DNA from: Micromonospora sp. M71_S20
Lineage (GTDB): Bacteria > Actinomycetota > Actinomycetes > Mycobacteriales > Micromonosporaceae
Reading direction: 5' to 3'
Length of the DNA stretch: 64,000 bases
Assembly: GCF_003664255.1 (NCBI RefSeq)
Contig: NZ_RCCV01000004.1
Span: forward strand, 186,001-250,000
In this document: one piece after another, positions 46,833 to 55,942 of the stretch
Layout of the letters: every line of letters begins with the position of its first letter
Numbering within the stretch: position 1 is the stretch's first letter
The notes under the pieces: generated by a model
Seen by the model: only the letters and a program-made list of their open reading frames with translations
Databases searched by the model: none
What the model was told of the DNA's origin: nothing
Translations under genes and position numbers: made by a program

Positions 46833-48442
46833 CCGACTCCCACGTAGACGTCCTGGTGGTGGGCGGAGGTCTCGGCGGCGTCGCCGGCGCCCTGGCCGCA
46901 CTGCGCCGAGGCGCGTCCGTCCTGCTCAGCGAAGAGTACGGCTGGCTCGGCGGGCAGCTCACCACGCAGGCGGTGCCGCCGGACGAGCACCCGTGGATCG
47001 AGTCGTTCGGGTCCAGCGCCAGCTACCGCGCGCTGCGCGACGGCATTCGCGAGCACTACCGGCGCTGGTACCCGCTACGCGCCGAGTCGGCCCGCGACCC
47101 TTACCTCAATCCTGGCGGCGGCCGCGTCAGCCGGCTGTGCGCCGAACCGGCCGTCGGCGCCGCGGTCCTCGACGCCATGCTGACGCCCTGGATCAGCGCC
47201 GGCCGGCTCACCGTGCTGCGCCACCACCGACCGGTCGCGGCGCAGACCGACGGCGACCGGGTCACCGCCGTCGTGCTGCGCGACCTGCAGACCGGCGACG
47301 AACGCGTTATCACCAGCCGGTACGTGCTGGACGCCACCGAGACCGGTGAGATGCTTCCGCTGACCGGGACCGAGTACGTCACCGGGTTCGAGTCGCAGGC
47401 GGACACCGGCGAGCCCAGCGCCCCGCGGCAGGCCCAGCCGATGAACATCCAGGCAGTGTCGGTCTGCTTCGCCGTCGAGCACCTCGCCGGCCAAAACCAC
47501 ACCATCGACAAACCCGCCGACTACGCGTACTGGCGTGACTTCCGGCCGGACTACTGGCCCGGCCCGCAGCTCGGCTGGACCGCCCCGCACCCGCACACCC
47601 GCGCACCGCGGACCTACGAGTTCGCTCCCAACCCCGACGACCGCCCCGGCACGATCATCGCAGACCAGAGCCGCGACCCCGGCGCCGACGAGCTGTGGAC
47701 GTTCCGCCGCATCCTCGCCCGCAACCACTTCCGGCCCGGCGCGTACGCCAGCGACATCTCCATGGTCAACTGGCCGCTGATCGACTACGTCGGCGGTCCG
47801 CTGTTCGAGGTGCCGGCCGACGAGGCGGACGGGCACCTGGCCGCAGCCCGCCAGCAGAGCCTGAGCCTGCTGTTCTGGATGCAGACCGAAGCCCCTCGCC
47901 CCGACGGCGGCACCGGCTGGCCCGGACTGCGGCTGCGGCCCGACGTCATGGGCACCGCCGACGGCCTGGCGATGGCCCCGTACCACCGCGAGTCCCGTCG
48001 GATCCTCGCCCAGTACCGGGTGGTCGAACAGGATCTGGCAATGTCGGCCCGGGGCGAGGCTGGCGCGGTCGCCTATCCCGACTCGGTCGGTGTCGGTTCG
48101 TACCGCATCGACCTGCACCCCTCCACCGGCGGCGACAACTACATCGACGTCCCCGCCTGGCCGTTCCAGATCCCGCTGCGTTCGCTGGTTCCGCAACGGG
48201 TCCGCAACCTGCTCGCCGCGGCGAAGAACATCGGCACCACCCACATCACCAACGGCTGCTACCGGCTGCACCCGGTCGAGTGGGCGGCGGGAGAGGCCGC
48301 CGGCGCTCTCGCGGCCTTCTGCCTGGCCAATCGACTCGAACCGCAGCAGGTCACGGGGTCGCCCGGCAGCGTCGTCGACTTCCAGCGCAACCTAGAAAGC
48401 GACGGTATCGAGATCACCTGGCCGCAGATCCGCCCCTACTGA
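46829..48442 (+). CDS. FAD-dependent oxidoreductase (FAD_oxidored/PF12831 type)
   Basis: The start overlaps the regulator stop as ATGA. The 537-residue protein has the N-terminal dinucleotide motif VLVVGGGLGGVAGALAALRR, EEYGWLGGQLTTQAVPPDEH, an RYVLDATETGEMLPLTGTEY segment and the FAD-closing end LLAAAKNIGTTHITNGCYRL and HPVEWAAGEAAGALAAFCLA. These are hallmarks of the PF12831 family, flavoenzymes often encoded with glycan-degradation genes. It likely oxidises the imported carbohydrate or a derivative in the cytosol; substrate unknown. Confidence 0.9.
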   Translation: MTDSHVDVLVVGGGLGGVAGALAALRRGASVLLSEEYGWLGGQLTTQAVPPDEHPWIESFGSSASYRALRDGIREHYRRWYPLRAESARDPYLNPGGGRVSRLCAEPAVGAAVLDAMLTPWISAGRLTVLRHHRPVAAQTDGDRVTAVVLRDLQTGDERVITSRYVLDATETGEMLPLTGTEYVTGFESQADTGEPSAPRQAQPMNIQAVSVCFAVEHLAGQNHTIDKPADYAYWRDFRPDYWPGPQLGWTAPHPHTRAPRTYEFAPNPDDRPGTIIADQSRDPGADELWTFRRILARNHFRPGAYASDISMVNWPLIDYVGGPLFEVPADEADGHLAAARQQSLSLLFWMQTEAPRPDGGTGWPGLRLRPDVMGTADGLAMAPYHRESRRILAQYRVVEQDLAMSARGEAGAVAYPDSVGVGSYRIDLHPSTGGDNYIDVPAWPFQIPLRSLVPQRVRNLLAAAKNIGTTHITNGCYRLHPVEWAAGEAAGALAAFCLANRLEPQQVTGSPGSVVDFQRNLESDGIEITWPQIRPY

Positions 48443-48475
48443 CCACATCAGCCGCCACCGGACGGGAACCACCAC

Positions 48476-49180
48476 ATGATCCTCCCCGAAGGGCGCCTCG
48501 GCGTCCTCGTGAGCCTGCCCCACAACGACGTGACCCTCGCCGCCGCCGCACGCGACGCCGCAGCCGACGGGCTGAAGGTCCACATGAACATCCACCACAG
48601 GGCGTCCGGCACCCGCTTCGGCGACCTCGACGAAGAGGGCGAACGGCTACGCGAGATCGTGTCGCTCGGGCTCGCCACCGGGCTCGTCGTCGGCGCCGCC
48701 CGTACCGTCGACCCGGCCCAGACCCGGCGGGCCGCGCAGTTGGGCTTCGACTACTTCGACGTGTACGCCGCATACGCCAACTCGACCTACGTCGCAGACT
48801 GCAGACCGGCCACGGCGATGGCCGCGATCGGCCCGAACGACGACACCGCGACCGCGGCAGCGCTCGTCGCCCAAGGCATCGGGGCCATAGAGGTCTCCAC
48901 CGTCGACCCGGCCGACTACGGGACACCCCTCTCACTGGGCACCCTCGCCAGGCTGACCGCCCTGCGCGCCGCGGTCGACGTTCCGCTCATCGTCCCCACG
49001 CAGCACAGGCTCGTACCGGCGGACCTCGCCGCGCTCGCCGCGGCCGGAGCCGACGCCGTGCTGCTCGGCGCAGTCGTCACCGGCACGACCGCCCCGGCGA
49101 TCACGGCCGCCGTCGCGCAGTTTCGAACCGCCGCTCGCAGCACGGGTGTGCATGGACGGAGGCCTTCAACCGTGAGGTGA
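48476..49180 (+). CDS. TIM-barrel protein, possible epimerase or lyase
   Basis: ATG 48476 follows the oxidoreductase by 33 bp. The 234-residue protein shows a strand/helix repeat typical of a TIM barrel: GRLGVLVSLPHNDVTLAAAA, GLKVHMNIHHRASGTRFGDL, LGLATGLVVGAARTVDPAQT, AQLGFDYFDVYAAYANSTYV, VDVPLIVPTQHRLVPADLAA and AAGADAVLLGAVVTGTTAPA. The last strand (GADAVLLGAVVTG) resembles phosphate-binding ends of HisA/NanE-like barrels. Around 49145 the sequence becomes atypical, so the last dozen residues may come from a junction with IS debris. It probably completes the pathway of this operon. Confidence 0.75.
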   Translation: MILPEGRLGVLVSLPHNDVTLAAAARDAAADGLKVHMNIHHRASGTRFGDLDEEGERLREIVSLGLATGLVVGAARTVDPAQTRRAAQLGFDYFDVYAAYANSTYVADCRPATAMAAIGPNDDTATAAALVAQGIGAIEVSTVDPADYGTPLSLGTLARLTALRAAVDVPLIVPTQHRLVPADLAALAAAGADAVLLGAVVTGTTAPAITAAVAQFRTAARSTGVHGRRPSTVR

Positions 49181-49440
49181 CGGCGCGTCGGGTCGCTCGG
49201 CCGATCGCAAGGGAAGTCGACCGTGGCACAGTCCTCTCGGCCCCAGGGGGTCCCCGCGAGGATGATCTCTTCGGTGACGCCGCCCAGGGCTGCCAGCACC
49301 TTGACCCGGCCGGCGTTGCGAATCAGTTGGCCACCGGGATTGGGTGTCGACTCGTTGAGATAGACAACGGCGACACCGAGCATGGGAGTTGCCCCCTGGT
49401 CCTGGACACCTGAGCCTTGGATCGTTGGTCCGGGGAGATC
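49181..49440. other. Junction region between operon and IS3 remnant
   Basis: The minus strand has a short open frame (VAVVYLNESTPNPGGQLIRN, then RVKVLAALGGVTEEIILAGT) ending under the operon. I do not recognise it, and no ribosome site is clear. The right part contains the probable left end of the IS3 element. Confidence 0.35.
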
Positions 49441-49455
49441 AGGAGCCCCTGACAG

Positions 49456-49755
49456 ATGGTGACGAAGCACTACCTCGCCGAGTTCAAGGCCGACGCGGAG
49501 GCGTTGTACCGGTCTCGGCCGGGGCCGACGATCGCGCAGATCGCCGATAATCTCGGGGTCAATCGGGAGACGTTGCGTAGTTGGGTCCGCGCCGATGATC
49601 AGCGTCGGGGTGCAGCGGCCGGGCCGTCGGCGCCGGCGGCCGGCTCGGTGGAGGATGAGAACGCCGCATTGCGGCGGCGGGTCCGCGAGTTGGAGGAGGA
49701 ACGGGACATTCTGCGGAAGACGGCCCGGTATTTCGCTGGGGAGATGCGCTGGTGA
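49456..49755 (+). CDS. IS3-family transposase OrfA
   Basis: ATG 49456 starts MVTKHYLAEFKADAEALYRS, with the helix-turn-helix TIAQIADNLGVNRETLRSWV and the leucine zipper NAALRRRVRELEEERDILRK ending TARYFAGEMRW. This 99-residue OrfA is intact. In complete IS3 elements it is joined to OrfB by minus-one frameshifting, but the OrfB here is broken and truncated. Confidence 0.88.
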   Translation: MVTKHYLAEFKADAEALYRSRPGPTIAQIADNLGVNRETLRSWVRADDQRRGAAAGPSAPAAGSVEDENAALRRRVRELEEERDILRKTARYFAGEMRW

Positions 49756-50348
49756 AGCTTCCAGTTCGTCGCCGACCACCAGCAGCGCTACGGCGTTAAG
49801 CGGTTGTGTCAGGTCCTCGGGGTGTCCCGCTCGAGCTTCTACTACTGGCGCGCGCCGCCGAAACGCGGGCCGCGCGGGAGGCTGCGGATGCGGCTCTCGT
49901 CGGCCGGATCCGGGCGGTGCACAAAGCGCATGACGGCACCTACGGAGCGCCTCGGATCACCGCCGAACGCCGCGATGCCGGGTTGGCGGTCAACCGTAAG
50001 GGGGTCGCCCGGGTGATGCGCCGCTTCGGCGTGCACGGGCTACGTCTAAGCAGGCGTACTCGTACGACGGTCCCGGATCCGGCCGCAGCGAAGACCCTGG
50101 GCCTGATCGGCCGGGACTTCACCGCCCCCGGGGCCAAAGCAGCGCTACGTCGGCGACATCACTTACCTACCGGTCGGTGAACGCGGGTTCCTCTACCTGG
50201 CCACCGTCCTGGACCTGCACTCCCGGCGCCTCGCGGGCTGGGCGATCGCCGATCACATGCGCACCGACCTGGTCATCGACGCCCTACACGCCGCGCAGCG
50301 AACGCGGCAGCCTGCACGGGGCGATCATGCACACGGACCACGGAGCCC
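49756..50348 (+). pseudogene. IS3-family transposase OrfB, frameshifted and truncated
   Basis: FQFVADHQQRYGVKRLCQVL and GVSRSSFYYWRAPPKRGP open OrfB. A frame change near 49880 leads to ALVGRIRAVHKAHDGTYGAP and RRFGVHGLRLSRRTRTTVPD. Another near 50150 leads to RYVGDITYLPVGERGFLYLA (first catalytic Asp), TVLDLHSRRLAGWAIADHM (second region) and HGAIMHTDHGAQ. There the gene is cut and an inverted ABC-permease remnant begins. The final Asp/Glu part is absent. Confidence 0.85.
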
Positions 50349-51052
50349 AAGGCGCCGTCCACCGAAGCAGGCCGATCCCGAGAACGAACTCGTACTCGTC
50401 GTCCTGCTGCTCCATGGTCTTGGCAGCGCGCTCAAGTTGCTCGTACAACCGCCCGACAGCGTGCAGGCGCCGAGCCTCGTCGGACCATGCCCAGGGCTCC
50501 GGGGAGTGTGCAGCGAGGCCGGCTCCGTGCAACAACGAACCGGTGGCGTCCACTCCCGCAGCGATCATCGCTGCGGCGGTCGCCGCTCCGACGAGGACCG
50601 AAACGGCGGCCAGGACACCGAGGTGCTGGCGGACAGCCTCGGCAAGGGCGGTGCGGCCGGACAGCAACAGACTCCACCGGCCAGCGTCCTCTTCCCCACG
50701 GGTGACCGGGTGGCGGCGAGCATCGCCCACACACCGAGCAGGACCGCCAGGACGGTGCCCGTGCGCCGCACCGTGAACCCGCCCGCCTGGTCGAGCGCGA
50801 CCGGCTCACCGAACAGGGTGCGGATCGCCGGGTTGCGGGCCAGCGCCGCCAAGGCCGCCGGATCCAGCGCCTCGCTGCGGTAGCCGACCACCACCAGGAC
50901 GGACATACCCGCGCACACAGCGGTCACGACCAGGCCACCACGACGCACCCTCAGCGAGCTGGTGAGAGCTGAGGAACGCCGTCTGCCCGTTGTCGCGGGC
51001 AACCCCGACCGCCTGCTGGAACTGCAGTTCCAAGAGCGGGTCCAGGCCACTA
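50046..51052. repeat. 1007-bp direct repeat, copy 2 (ancestral context)
   Basis: Matches 9495-10501 at a 40551-bp offset. Here the left end runs on into the upstream part of OrfB and the right end into the ABC ATPase, so the segment is in its original setting. The ACTA at its right border is followed by ATCGG here but by the IS5 end in copy 1. Confidence 0.92.
50349..50950 (-). pseudogene. ABC-2 type permease remnant (multidrug/polyketide exporter type)
   Basis: On the minus strand [40 protein letters not shown] and GFTVRRTGTVLAVLLGVWAM show the N-terminal part of a large exporter permease. After a frame change near 50700 come GRWSLLLSGRTALAEAVRQH, LGVLAAVSVLVGAATAAAMI and RLYEQLERAAKTMEQQDDEY. 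The rest is lost at the IS3 junction near 50349. Confidence 0.7.
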
Positions 51053-51523
51053 ATCGGCTCGTCCAGCACCAGCAGAGGCGCCCGGGTAGCGAACGCCGCG
51101 ATCAGAGCAAGCTTCTGCCGGTTACCCGTCGAGTAGGTGCCGGCCGGTTTGGACACGTCGAGCGCGAATCGTTGGATGAGCTCGTCGCGGTAGGCGGTGT
51201 CGGTGCCGGGGCCGATGCGGGCGAGTAGGTCCAGCACCTCGGCGCCCGTCATCCGTGGCCACAGCGCCACATCCGCCGGCACGTAGGCGAGCATGCGGTG
51301 GGCCGCGGCGACGTCGGCGGAGTCGGCGTCGAAGATCCACGCCCGTCCGGAGGGGGCGGGCAAGCCCGAGCAGCAGCCGGATCGTTGTTGACTTTCCGGC
51401 ACCGTTGGGGCCGAGAAACCCGAACACCTCGCCCGCCGCGACGTCGAGGGTGAGGTCATCGAGGGCGAGTAGCCGCCCGTACCGCTTGGACAGATGTTCG
51501 GTGCGCAGAGCAGTAACGCCCAT
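50951..51523 (-). pseudogene. ABC transporter ATPase remnant
   Basis: ATG 51523 starts [20 protein letters not shown], with Walker [22 protein letters not shown] frame change near 51355 is followed by [40 protein letters not shown], Walker [21 protein letters not shown] and LSSHQLAE. There the ATPase is cut and joined, out of frame, to the interior of a permease gene, so the C-terminal regulatory part and the permease start were deleted. Confidence 0.8.
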
Positions 51524-51729
51524 CGGAGCCTCCAGAAGCCGCAGCACGACATGACCTGCCGACCAGACTTCCCGGCGTACCTGATGTGAGGGCTCGCGGC
51601 GGTCGCGGCGCGGAGGCCGCCCGGGCTGGCGTTCGGGCTACTGCTTCCGATGTTCGGCAACGGCATCAGCGAGATGTCGGCCGGATGCTGACCTGGATGC
51701 CGGATAGGAAAGCCCGCGACGATGTGGGC

Positions 51730-52656
51730 ATGACAAGCGACATCGCACTACTCACCGAGGACTTGACCAAGTTCTATGGTCAGCGTCGCGGTATCGAGGG
51801 GCTCAGCCTGGAGGTTCGTGCCGGGGAGGTGGTGGGATTTTTGGGACCGAACGGAGCTGGGAAGACCACCACGATCCGGCTGCTGTTGGACTTTCTGCGC
51901 CCCACTCGTGGACACGCGATTGTGCTCGGGCTCGATCCGCGCCAGGACAAGGCCGCACTGCACCGTCAGATCGGCTATCTGCCCGGTGAGCTCGTGTTTC
52001 CCGGGCGAGACAAGGCGGAAGACCTGCTGCGCTTCTTCGCTGCGGCGCGCGGCGGCGTGGCCTGGTCGCAGGTGACGGAGCTCGCGGAGCGGCTCGACCT
52101 GGACCTCTCGCGTTCGGTACGGACGATGAGTAAGGGCAATAAGCAGAAGGTCGGCCTGGTGCAGGCGTTCATGCACCGACCGGCGGTGCTGGTCCTGGAT
52201 GAGCCGACCAGTGGGCTGGATCCACTCATGCAGCAGGAATTCCTGGCCATGGTGCGCGATGCCAGTGTTGCTGGGCAGACCGTTTTCATGTCCTCTCATG
52301 TGCTGGCCGAGGTGCAGCAGGCGGCTGACCGGGTCGCCATCGTCCGCGACGGCCAGTTGGCCGCGGTCGAGCGGGTTGAGTCACTGGGGAAGCGGGCGGT
52401 CCGCGCTGTCGAGATTCATTTCGATGGTCCGGTGGACCCGGCGGAGTTCAGTGTCCTGCCCGGGGTCAGTGACGTGGTGGTGTTCGGGCCGGTGCTGAAA
52501 TGCACGGTCGATGGCCGCGTCGACCCGTTGATCAAAGCAGCGGCGCGTCATGAGGTGGTGGACATGTTGTCGGCCGAGCCGGATCTGGAAGAGACGTTCC
52601 TGTCGTTCTACTACCATGGGGAAGGAGCCGGCGATGCTTCCCGCGCTGGTGCGTAA
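51730..52656 (+). CDS. ABC transporter ATPase, drug/antibiotic exporter type
   Basis: ATG 51730 begins [20 protein letters not shown]. Walker A GPNGAGKT (39-46), signature [11 protein letters not shown] (about 133-143), Walker [14 protein letters not shown] (153-165) and the His switch MSSHVLAEV are all present, followed by a C-terminal domain of about 100 residues as in DrrA/CcmA-type exporter ATPases. The permease start lies 23 bp inside its end. It is a relative of the broken ATPase on the opposite strand at 50951-51523, and the two face each other divergently. Confidence 0.93.
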   Translation: MTSDIALLTEDLTKFYGQRRGIEGLSLEVRAGEVVGFLGPNGAGKTTTIRLLLDFLRPTRGHAIVLGLDPRQDKAALHRQIGYLPGELVFPGRDKAEDLLRFFAAARGGVAWSQVTELAERLDLDLSRSVRTMSKGNKQKVGLVQAFMHRPAVLVLDEPTSGLDPLMQQEFLAMVRDASVAGQTVFMSSHVLAEVQQAADRVAIVRDGQLAAVERVESLGKRAVRAVEIHFDGPVDPAEFSVLPGVSDVVVFGPVLKCTVDGRVDPLIKAAARHEVVDMLSAEPDLEETFLSFYYHGEGAGDASRAGA

Positions 52657-53422
52657 GACCTGGCGTGACGACCGCTTGGTATTGATTGGTTGGGTCGGTG
52701 GCGTCGCCGCTTTCACCGCGATCTACACCTCGTTCTACAGTCAGTTTCAGGGTGCTGCGGAGCTGAAACAGGACGCTCTGCCCCAGGGCATGCTGGACTT
52801 CCTCGGCATCGCCGACATGCTGTCGCCCGCTGGCTATCTGCAGGCGACCATCTTCAGCCTGGTCGGCCCACTGCTGGTCCTGATGTGCGCCATCACGCTG
52901 GCTGCCCGCACGATCGCTCGGCCGGAGGAAGACGGTGGCATGGAGCTGATGCTGGCCAATCCGGTCTCGCGAGCCGCTTTCGCCTGGCAACGGGTGGCCG
53001 CCGCCGGCAGCGCGCTCACCGGGATCGCCGCCATCCCCGGGATCCTGCTGATGATCATTGTTCCCTGGATCGGCATGGACATCCCCCTGTCCAACGTCGC
53101 CGCCGCATCCGCCGGCCTGGTCGCCCTGGTGTGGAGCTTCGCCGGCATCGCCTTCCTCATTGGCGCCGCCACCGGAAAACGGGCTGCCGTCCTCGCGATC
53201 ACCGGTGGCCTTGCCGTGGCCACCTACATGGCCAACGCCATCAGCGCCATGCTCGACGGGTGGCACTGGGTGCGCTGGCTGTCACCGTTCCACTACTTCA
53301 TCGGTACCGACCCGCTGCACACCGGCTGGCATCCGGCCGAGCTCCTCATCCTCGTGCTCCTCGGTGCCGCAACCACGACCGCCGGAGTCATCGTGTTCGA
53401 CCGCCGCGACATCGGTGTGTGA
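52634..53422 (+). CDS. ABC-2 type exporter permease
   Basis: ATG 52634, preceded by GAAGGAG, gives 262 residues with six helices (LIGWVGGVAAFTAIYTSFYS, ATIFSLVGPLLVLMCAITLA, TGIAAIPGILLMIIVPWIGM, VAAASAGLVALVWSFAGIAF, AAVLAITGGLAVATYMANAI, AELLILVLLGAATTTAGVIV) and RPEEDGGMELMLANPVSRAA after the second, typical of ABC-2 exporters. It pairs with the ATPase it overlaps. Substrate unknown, probably a hydrophobic drug or secondary metabolite. Confidence 0.9.
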   Translation: MLPALVRKTWRDDRLVLIGWVGGVAAFTAIYTSFYSQFQGAAELKQDALPQGMLDFLGIADMLSPAGYLQATIFSLVGPLLVLMCAITLAARTIARPEEDGGMELMLANPVSRAAFAWQRVAAAGSALTGIAAIPGILLMIIVPWIGMDIPLSNVAAASAGLVALVWSFAGIAFLIGAATGKRAAVLAITGGLAVATYMANAISAMLDGWHWVRWLSPFHYFIGTDPLHTGWHPAELLILVLLGAATTTAGVIVFDRRDIGV

Positions 53423-53432
53423 ACCTGAGGCT

Positions 53433-53459
53433 GGTGGCCGCCGTTCACCGGCGGCCACC
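53433..53459 (+). terminator. Hairpin between exporter and PucR-type regulator
   Basis: GGTGGCCGCC and GGCGGCCACC form a perfect 10-bp stem with a 7-base loop, 10 bases after the permease stop and 23 bases before the regulator start. It may be a terminator or an attenuator in a shared transcript. Confidence 0.6.
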
Positions 53460-53482
53460 GCCATGCCGACAAGGAACAGCCC

Positions 53483-54532
53483 ATGAGCGACGACACGTGG
53501 CTGGCCGCCGACTGCCAGAATCTGCTGTCCGTCCCGGCCGGTGCCCGGCTTCAGACAGCGGTCAACCTGGGTGCCCGAGCCGCGGATGAGGGGCTGACGC
53601 TGCGCGAGCTTGTTACCGGTCTGCTGGAAGCCACCACCGCCCACTGGAGCGCCACCCCGGTCGAGCCGGCCGACACCGCCGTCGCCGTCCACTCCCGCGC
53701 CGAGACACTGATGGACACAGTCCGTGTCCTCCTCACCGCCGCCCTGGACGGCTACACCCGACAGAATCGTGCCGAGCTGGATCGCCACGACAACGAACGT
53801 GCCGTGTTCGTCAACGACCTGCTCACCGGTAGGGCCGATCCCGGTGACCTGGCCGAGCGCGCACACCGATACGGCATCCGCCTGTCGGCCACCCACACCG
53901 TCCTCATCGCCCGTGCGGCCGGCCTGACTCCCGGCATCACGCACCGCATCGATGCCGCACTGGCCTCCAGGTTCGGCGAAGGCAACACCCTCACCACCCT
54001 CCGCGACGGCCACATTGTCTGCATCAGCGCCGGCGGCCTACGCGGCATCGCGGCCGAACTCGCCCACCTGCTCCTCACCGAACTCGGTCCGGGCAATTGG
54101 CAGATCGCCGTTGGCCGTACCCAACCCGGTGTCCAAGGCCTGGCGACGTCCCTCGACGAGGCCCGTCACACCCTCGACTACGCCGTGAGGCTCGGCTTCA
54201 GCACGCCCGTACTCAATGCCGCCGACCTGCTGGTGTTCCCCGTGCTCCTGCGTGACCGCGACGCCATCACCGACCTGGTGGCCACGGTCCTCGGGCCACT
54301 GACCACGGCGCGCGGCGGCGCCGAGCCGTACCTGGAGACCCTGACAGTCCTTTTCGACAACCAGGGCAACCACACCGCGACGGCTCGGCAGATGCATCTG
54401 TCCGTCCGCGCGATCACCTATCGCCTCGACCGAATCCGGGACCTGACCGGCTACCACCCCGGCGAGCCGACGCAACGGTTCACGCTGCAAGCAGCCGTGC
54501 TCGGCGCTCGACTACTCGGCTGGCCGAGTTAG
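53483..54532 (+). CDS. PucR/CdaR-family transcriptional regulator
   Basis: The 349-residue protein starts MSDDTWLAADCQNLLSVPAG and has a GGDEF-like middle (RYGIRLSATHTVLIARAAGL to QIAVGRTQPGVQGLATSLDE). Its C-terminal PucR helix-turn-helix reads YLETLTVLFDNQGNHTATAR, QMHLSVRAITYRLDRIRDLT and RFTLQAAVLGARLLG. Regulators of this family often control neighbouring transport genes. Here it directly follows the ABC exporter on the same strand, so it likely controls it. Confidence 0.88.
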   Translation: MSDDTWLAADCQNLLSVPAGARLQTAVNLGARAADEGLTLRELVTGLLEATTAHWSATPVEPADTAVAVHSRAETLMDTVRVLLTAALDGYTRQNRAELDRHDNERAVFVNDLLTGRADPGDLAERAHRYGIRLSATHTVLIARAAGLTPGITHRIDAALASRFGEGNTLTTLRDGHIVCISAGGLRGIAAELAHLLLTELGPGNWQIAVGRTQPGVQGLATSLDEARHTLDYAVRLGFSTPVLNAADLLVFPVLLRDRDAITDLVATVLGPLTTARGGAEPYLETLTVLFDNQGNHTATARQMHLSVRAITYRLDRIRDLTGYHPGEPTQRFTLQAAVLGARLLGWPS

Positions 54533-54651
54533 CGCACGAGCGTCCAGATCAGGACGCCGTCGTTGTGGTCGACTGCTCCTCGTAGACGTTCGGTGCCCCG
54601 CCGGCGTCGCTGTCGCGCACCTACAGAGCCGGAGATCAGCCCGGACGGGGG

Positions 54652-54870
54652 AGAGGCTCGCCGACCTGATCGACCTGGCCCGCAGCGACCAGCCCGCGCA
54701 TCATGACCCGGTGGACGTGGCGGCGCTCGCCCGGGACGCCCGCCACGCCCTGGACCTGCCCGCGTCGATCGTCTGCCTCGCACCGGAGGGGTCCGCGACG
54801 TGGCTGGTCCAGCCGCGGCGTGTCGCGTAGGTGCTGGCGAACCTGTTGGACAACGCCGTGGCCTATGGGT
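54652..54870 (+). pseudogene. Sensor histidine kinase fragment
   Basis: RLADLIDLARSDQPAHHDPV, DVAALARDARHALDLPASIV and, after an in-frame TAG at 54828-54830, VLANLLDNAVAYG correspond to the region around the N-box of two-component kinases. Only about 70 codons remain, with both ends missing. Confidence 0.65.
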
Positions 54871-54887
54871 GGGCCGGGCGCGCAGCG

Positions 54888-55485
54888 GCGGTAACGACAT
54901 CGTGCTCGACGCGCTGCTGCTGCGTCTGCACAGCGAAACGGCCTGCCGACTGGGCGGCGCCCTCGCGCTACGCCTGATCGACCTGGACACCGACCACGCG
55001 CTGATCCGCCTGCGCGAAAGGGCGGCACGCAACGCTGGCAGCCCATCACACCGATGCTCGCCAGCCGACTGGACGACCATGCCCGAGCCCGCGGCGCCGT
55101 CGCACCAACCGACGCGCTGCTGCACTACCGCAGCGGCCAACCCGTCACCTACCGGCGCTACGACCTGATGTGGAAACGCATCGGCCGACAGCTACCGTTG
55201 GTCGCCGCCCAGGGGATCTCCGTTCACTGGCTGCGTCACACCACGCTCACCTGGGTCGAGCGGCACTTTGGCTACGCCGTGGCTCGCGCCTACGCCGGGC
55301 ACACGGATCCCCGCGGACCTGCCACCACCACCTACATCAAAGCCGACCTGCACGCCGTCGCCGCCGCCCTGGCCGCCCTCACCGGCCAACCCCACCCGCT
55401 GGTCGTAGCAGAGAGCGAGCAGCGGTTCCCCGCCCAGGACGCGGAGGACGGGGCGGCCGCACACCGCATTGGAACCCACCGCTAG
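54888..55485 (+). pseudogene. Tyrosine recombinase (integrase) fragment with frameshift
   Basis: The first part reads IVLDALLLRLHSETACRLGG, ALALRLIDLDTDHALIRLRE (catalytic Arg region). After a one-base break near 55015 it continues as PMLASRLDDHARARGAVAPT, RYDLMWKRIGRQLPLVAAQG, VHWLRHTTLTWVERHFGYAV (HxxR) and ATTTYIKADLHAVAAALAAL (Tyr). It lacks the N-terminal arm-binding part. The fragment at 34861-35205 is a close paralogue, so this element type has entered the region at least twice. Confidence 0.8.
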
Positions 55486-55490
55486 ACGGG

Positions 55491-55940
55491 TCGTGAAGCG
55501 CCGTCGCCGACGTCGGTGCTGGCGGGCAACGGTGCCATGGGCGGCAGCAGGTGCCTGATCCCCGCAGCGACGACCCACTGGGCCGCCGGCTGCTCCAGAA
55601 GCCATGGCGCGCAGTAGGAGTTTCCGTAACCCGCTGCGGTCTTGCACCTGCACAGGTTCCTGCCGCAGCCCGCGACGCCACTGGCCCCCAGGACCCCAGT
55701 GCCGATGCGACGGCTCGTCGAGAACCGCGACGAAGGCGCGGACAAGGCCGGGCCAGCTCGGCGTGCCCCACCAATGGCGGCACGCCAGCCCACCGACGCA
55801 TGTCGATGTCAAGTGGTCAAGCGGAGGGTAGGAGCCGCCGCCGAGTGACGGCGGAGTCAGGAAGGTGAGGACGTGGAGTGCGGTACAAGCTGGCATTCAA
55901 AGGTCTTCCCGGCGGCCCGCCAGCCAGTGGAAGGGTGGTG
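55491..55940. other. Region without a supported gene
   Basis: About 450 bp. Overlapping open frames exist, one on the minus strand with a Cys-rich piece (GCGRNLCRCKTAAGYGNSYC), but no start, ribosome site or known domain is convincing. I see nothing else here. Confidence 0.45.
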
Positions 55941-55942
55941 TC

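Noticed and set aside
46829..49413. Second set of long frames over the oxidoreductase and TIM-barrel genes
   Set aside because: They are Arg/Pro/Gly-rich readings in other frames and on the minus strand, typical shadows in high-GC DNA.
53433..53459. Riboswitch or larger RNA before the PucR-type gene
   Set aside because: Only a simple 10-bp stem is visible, with no further conserved structure in the 60-bp gap.
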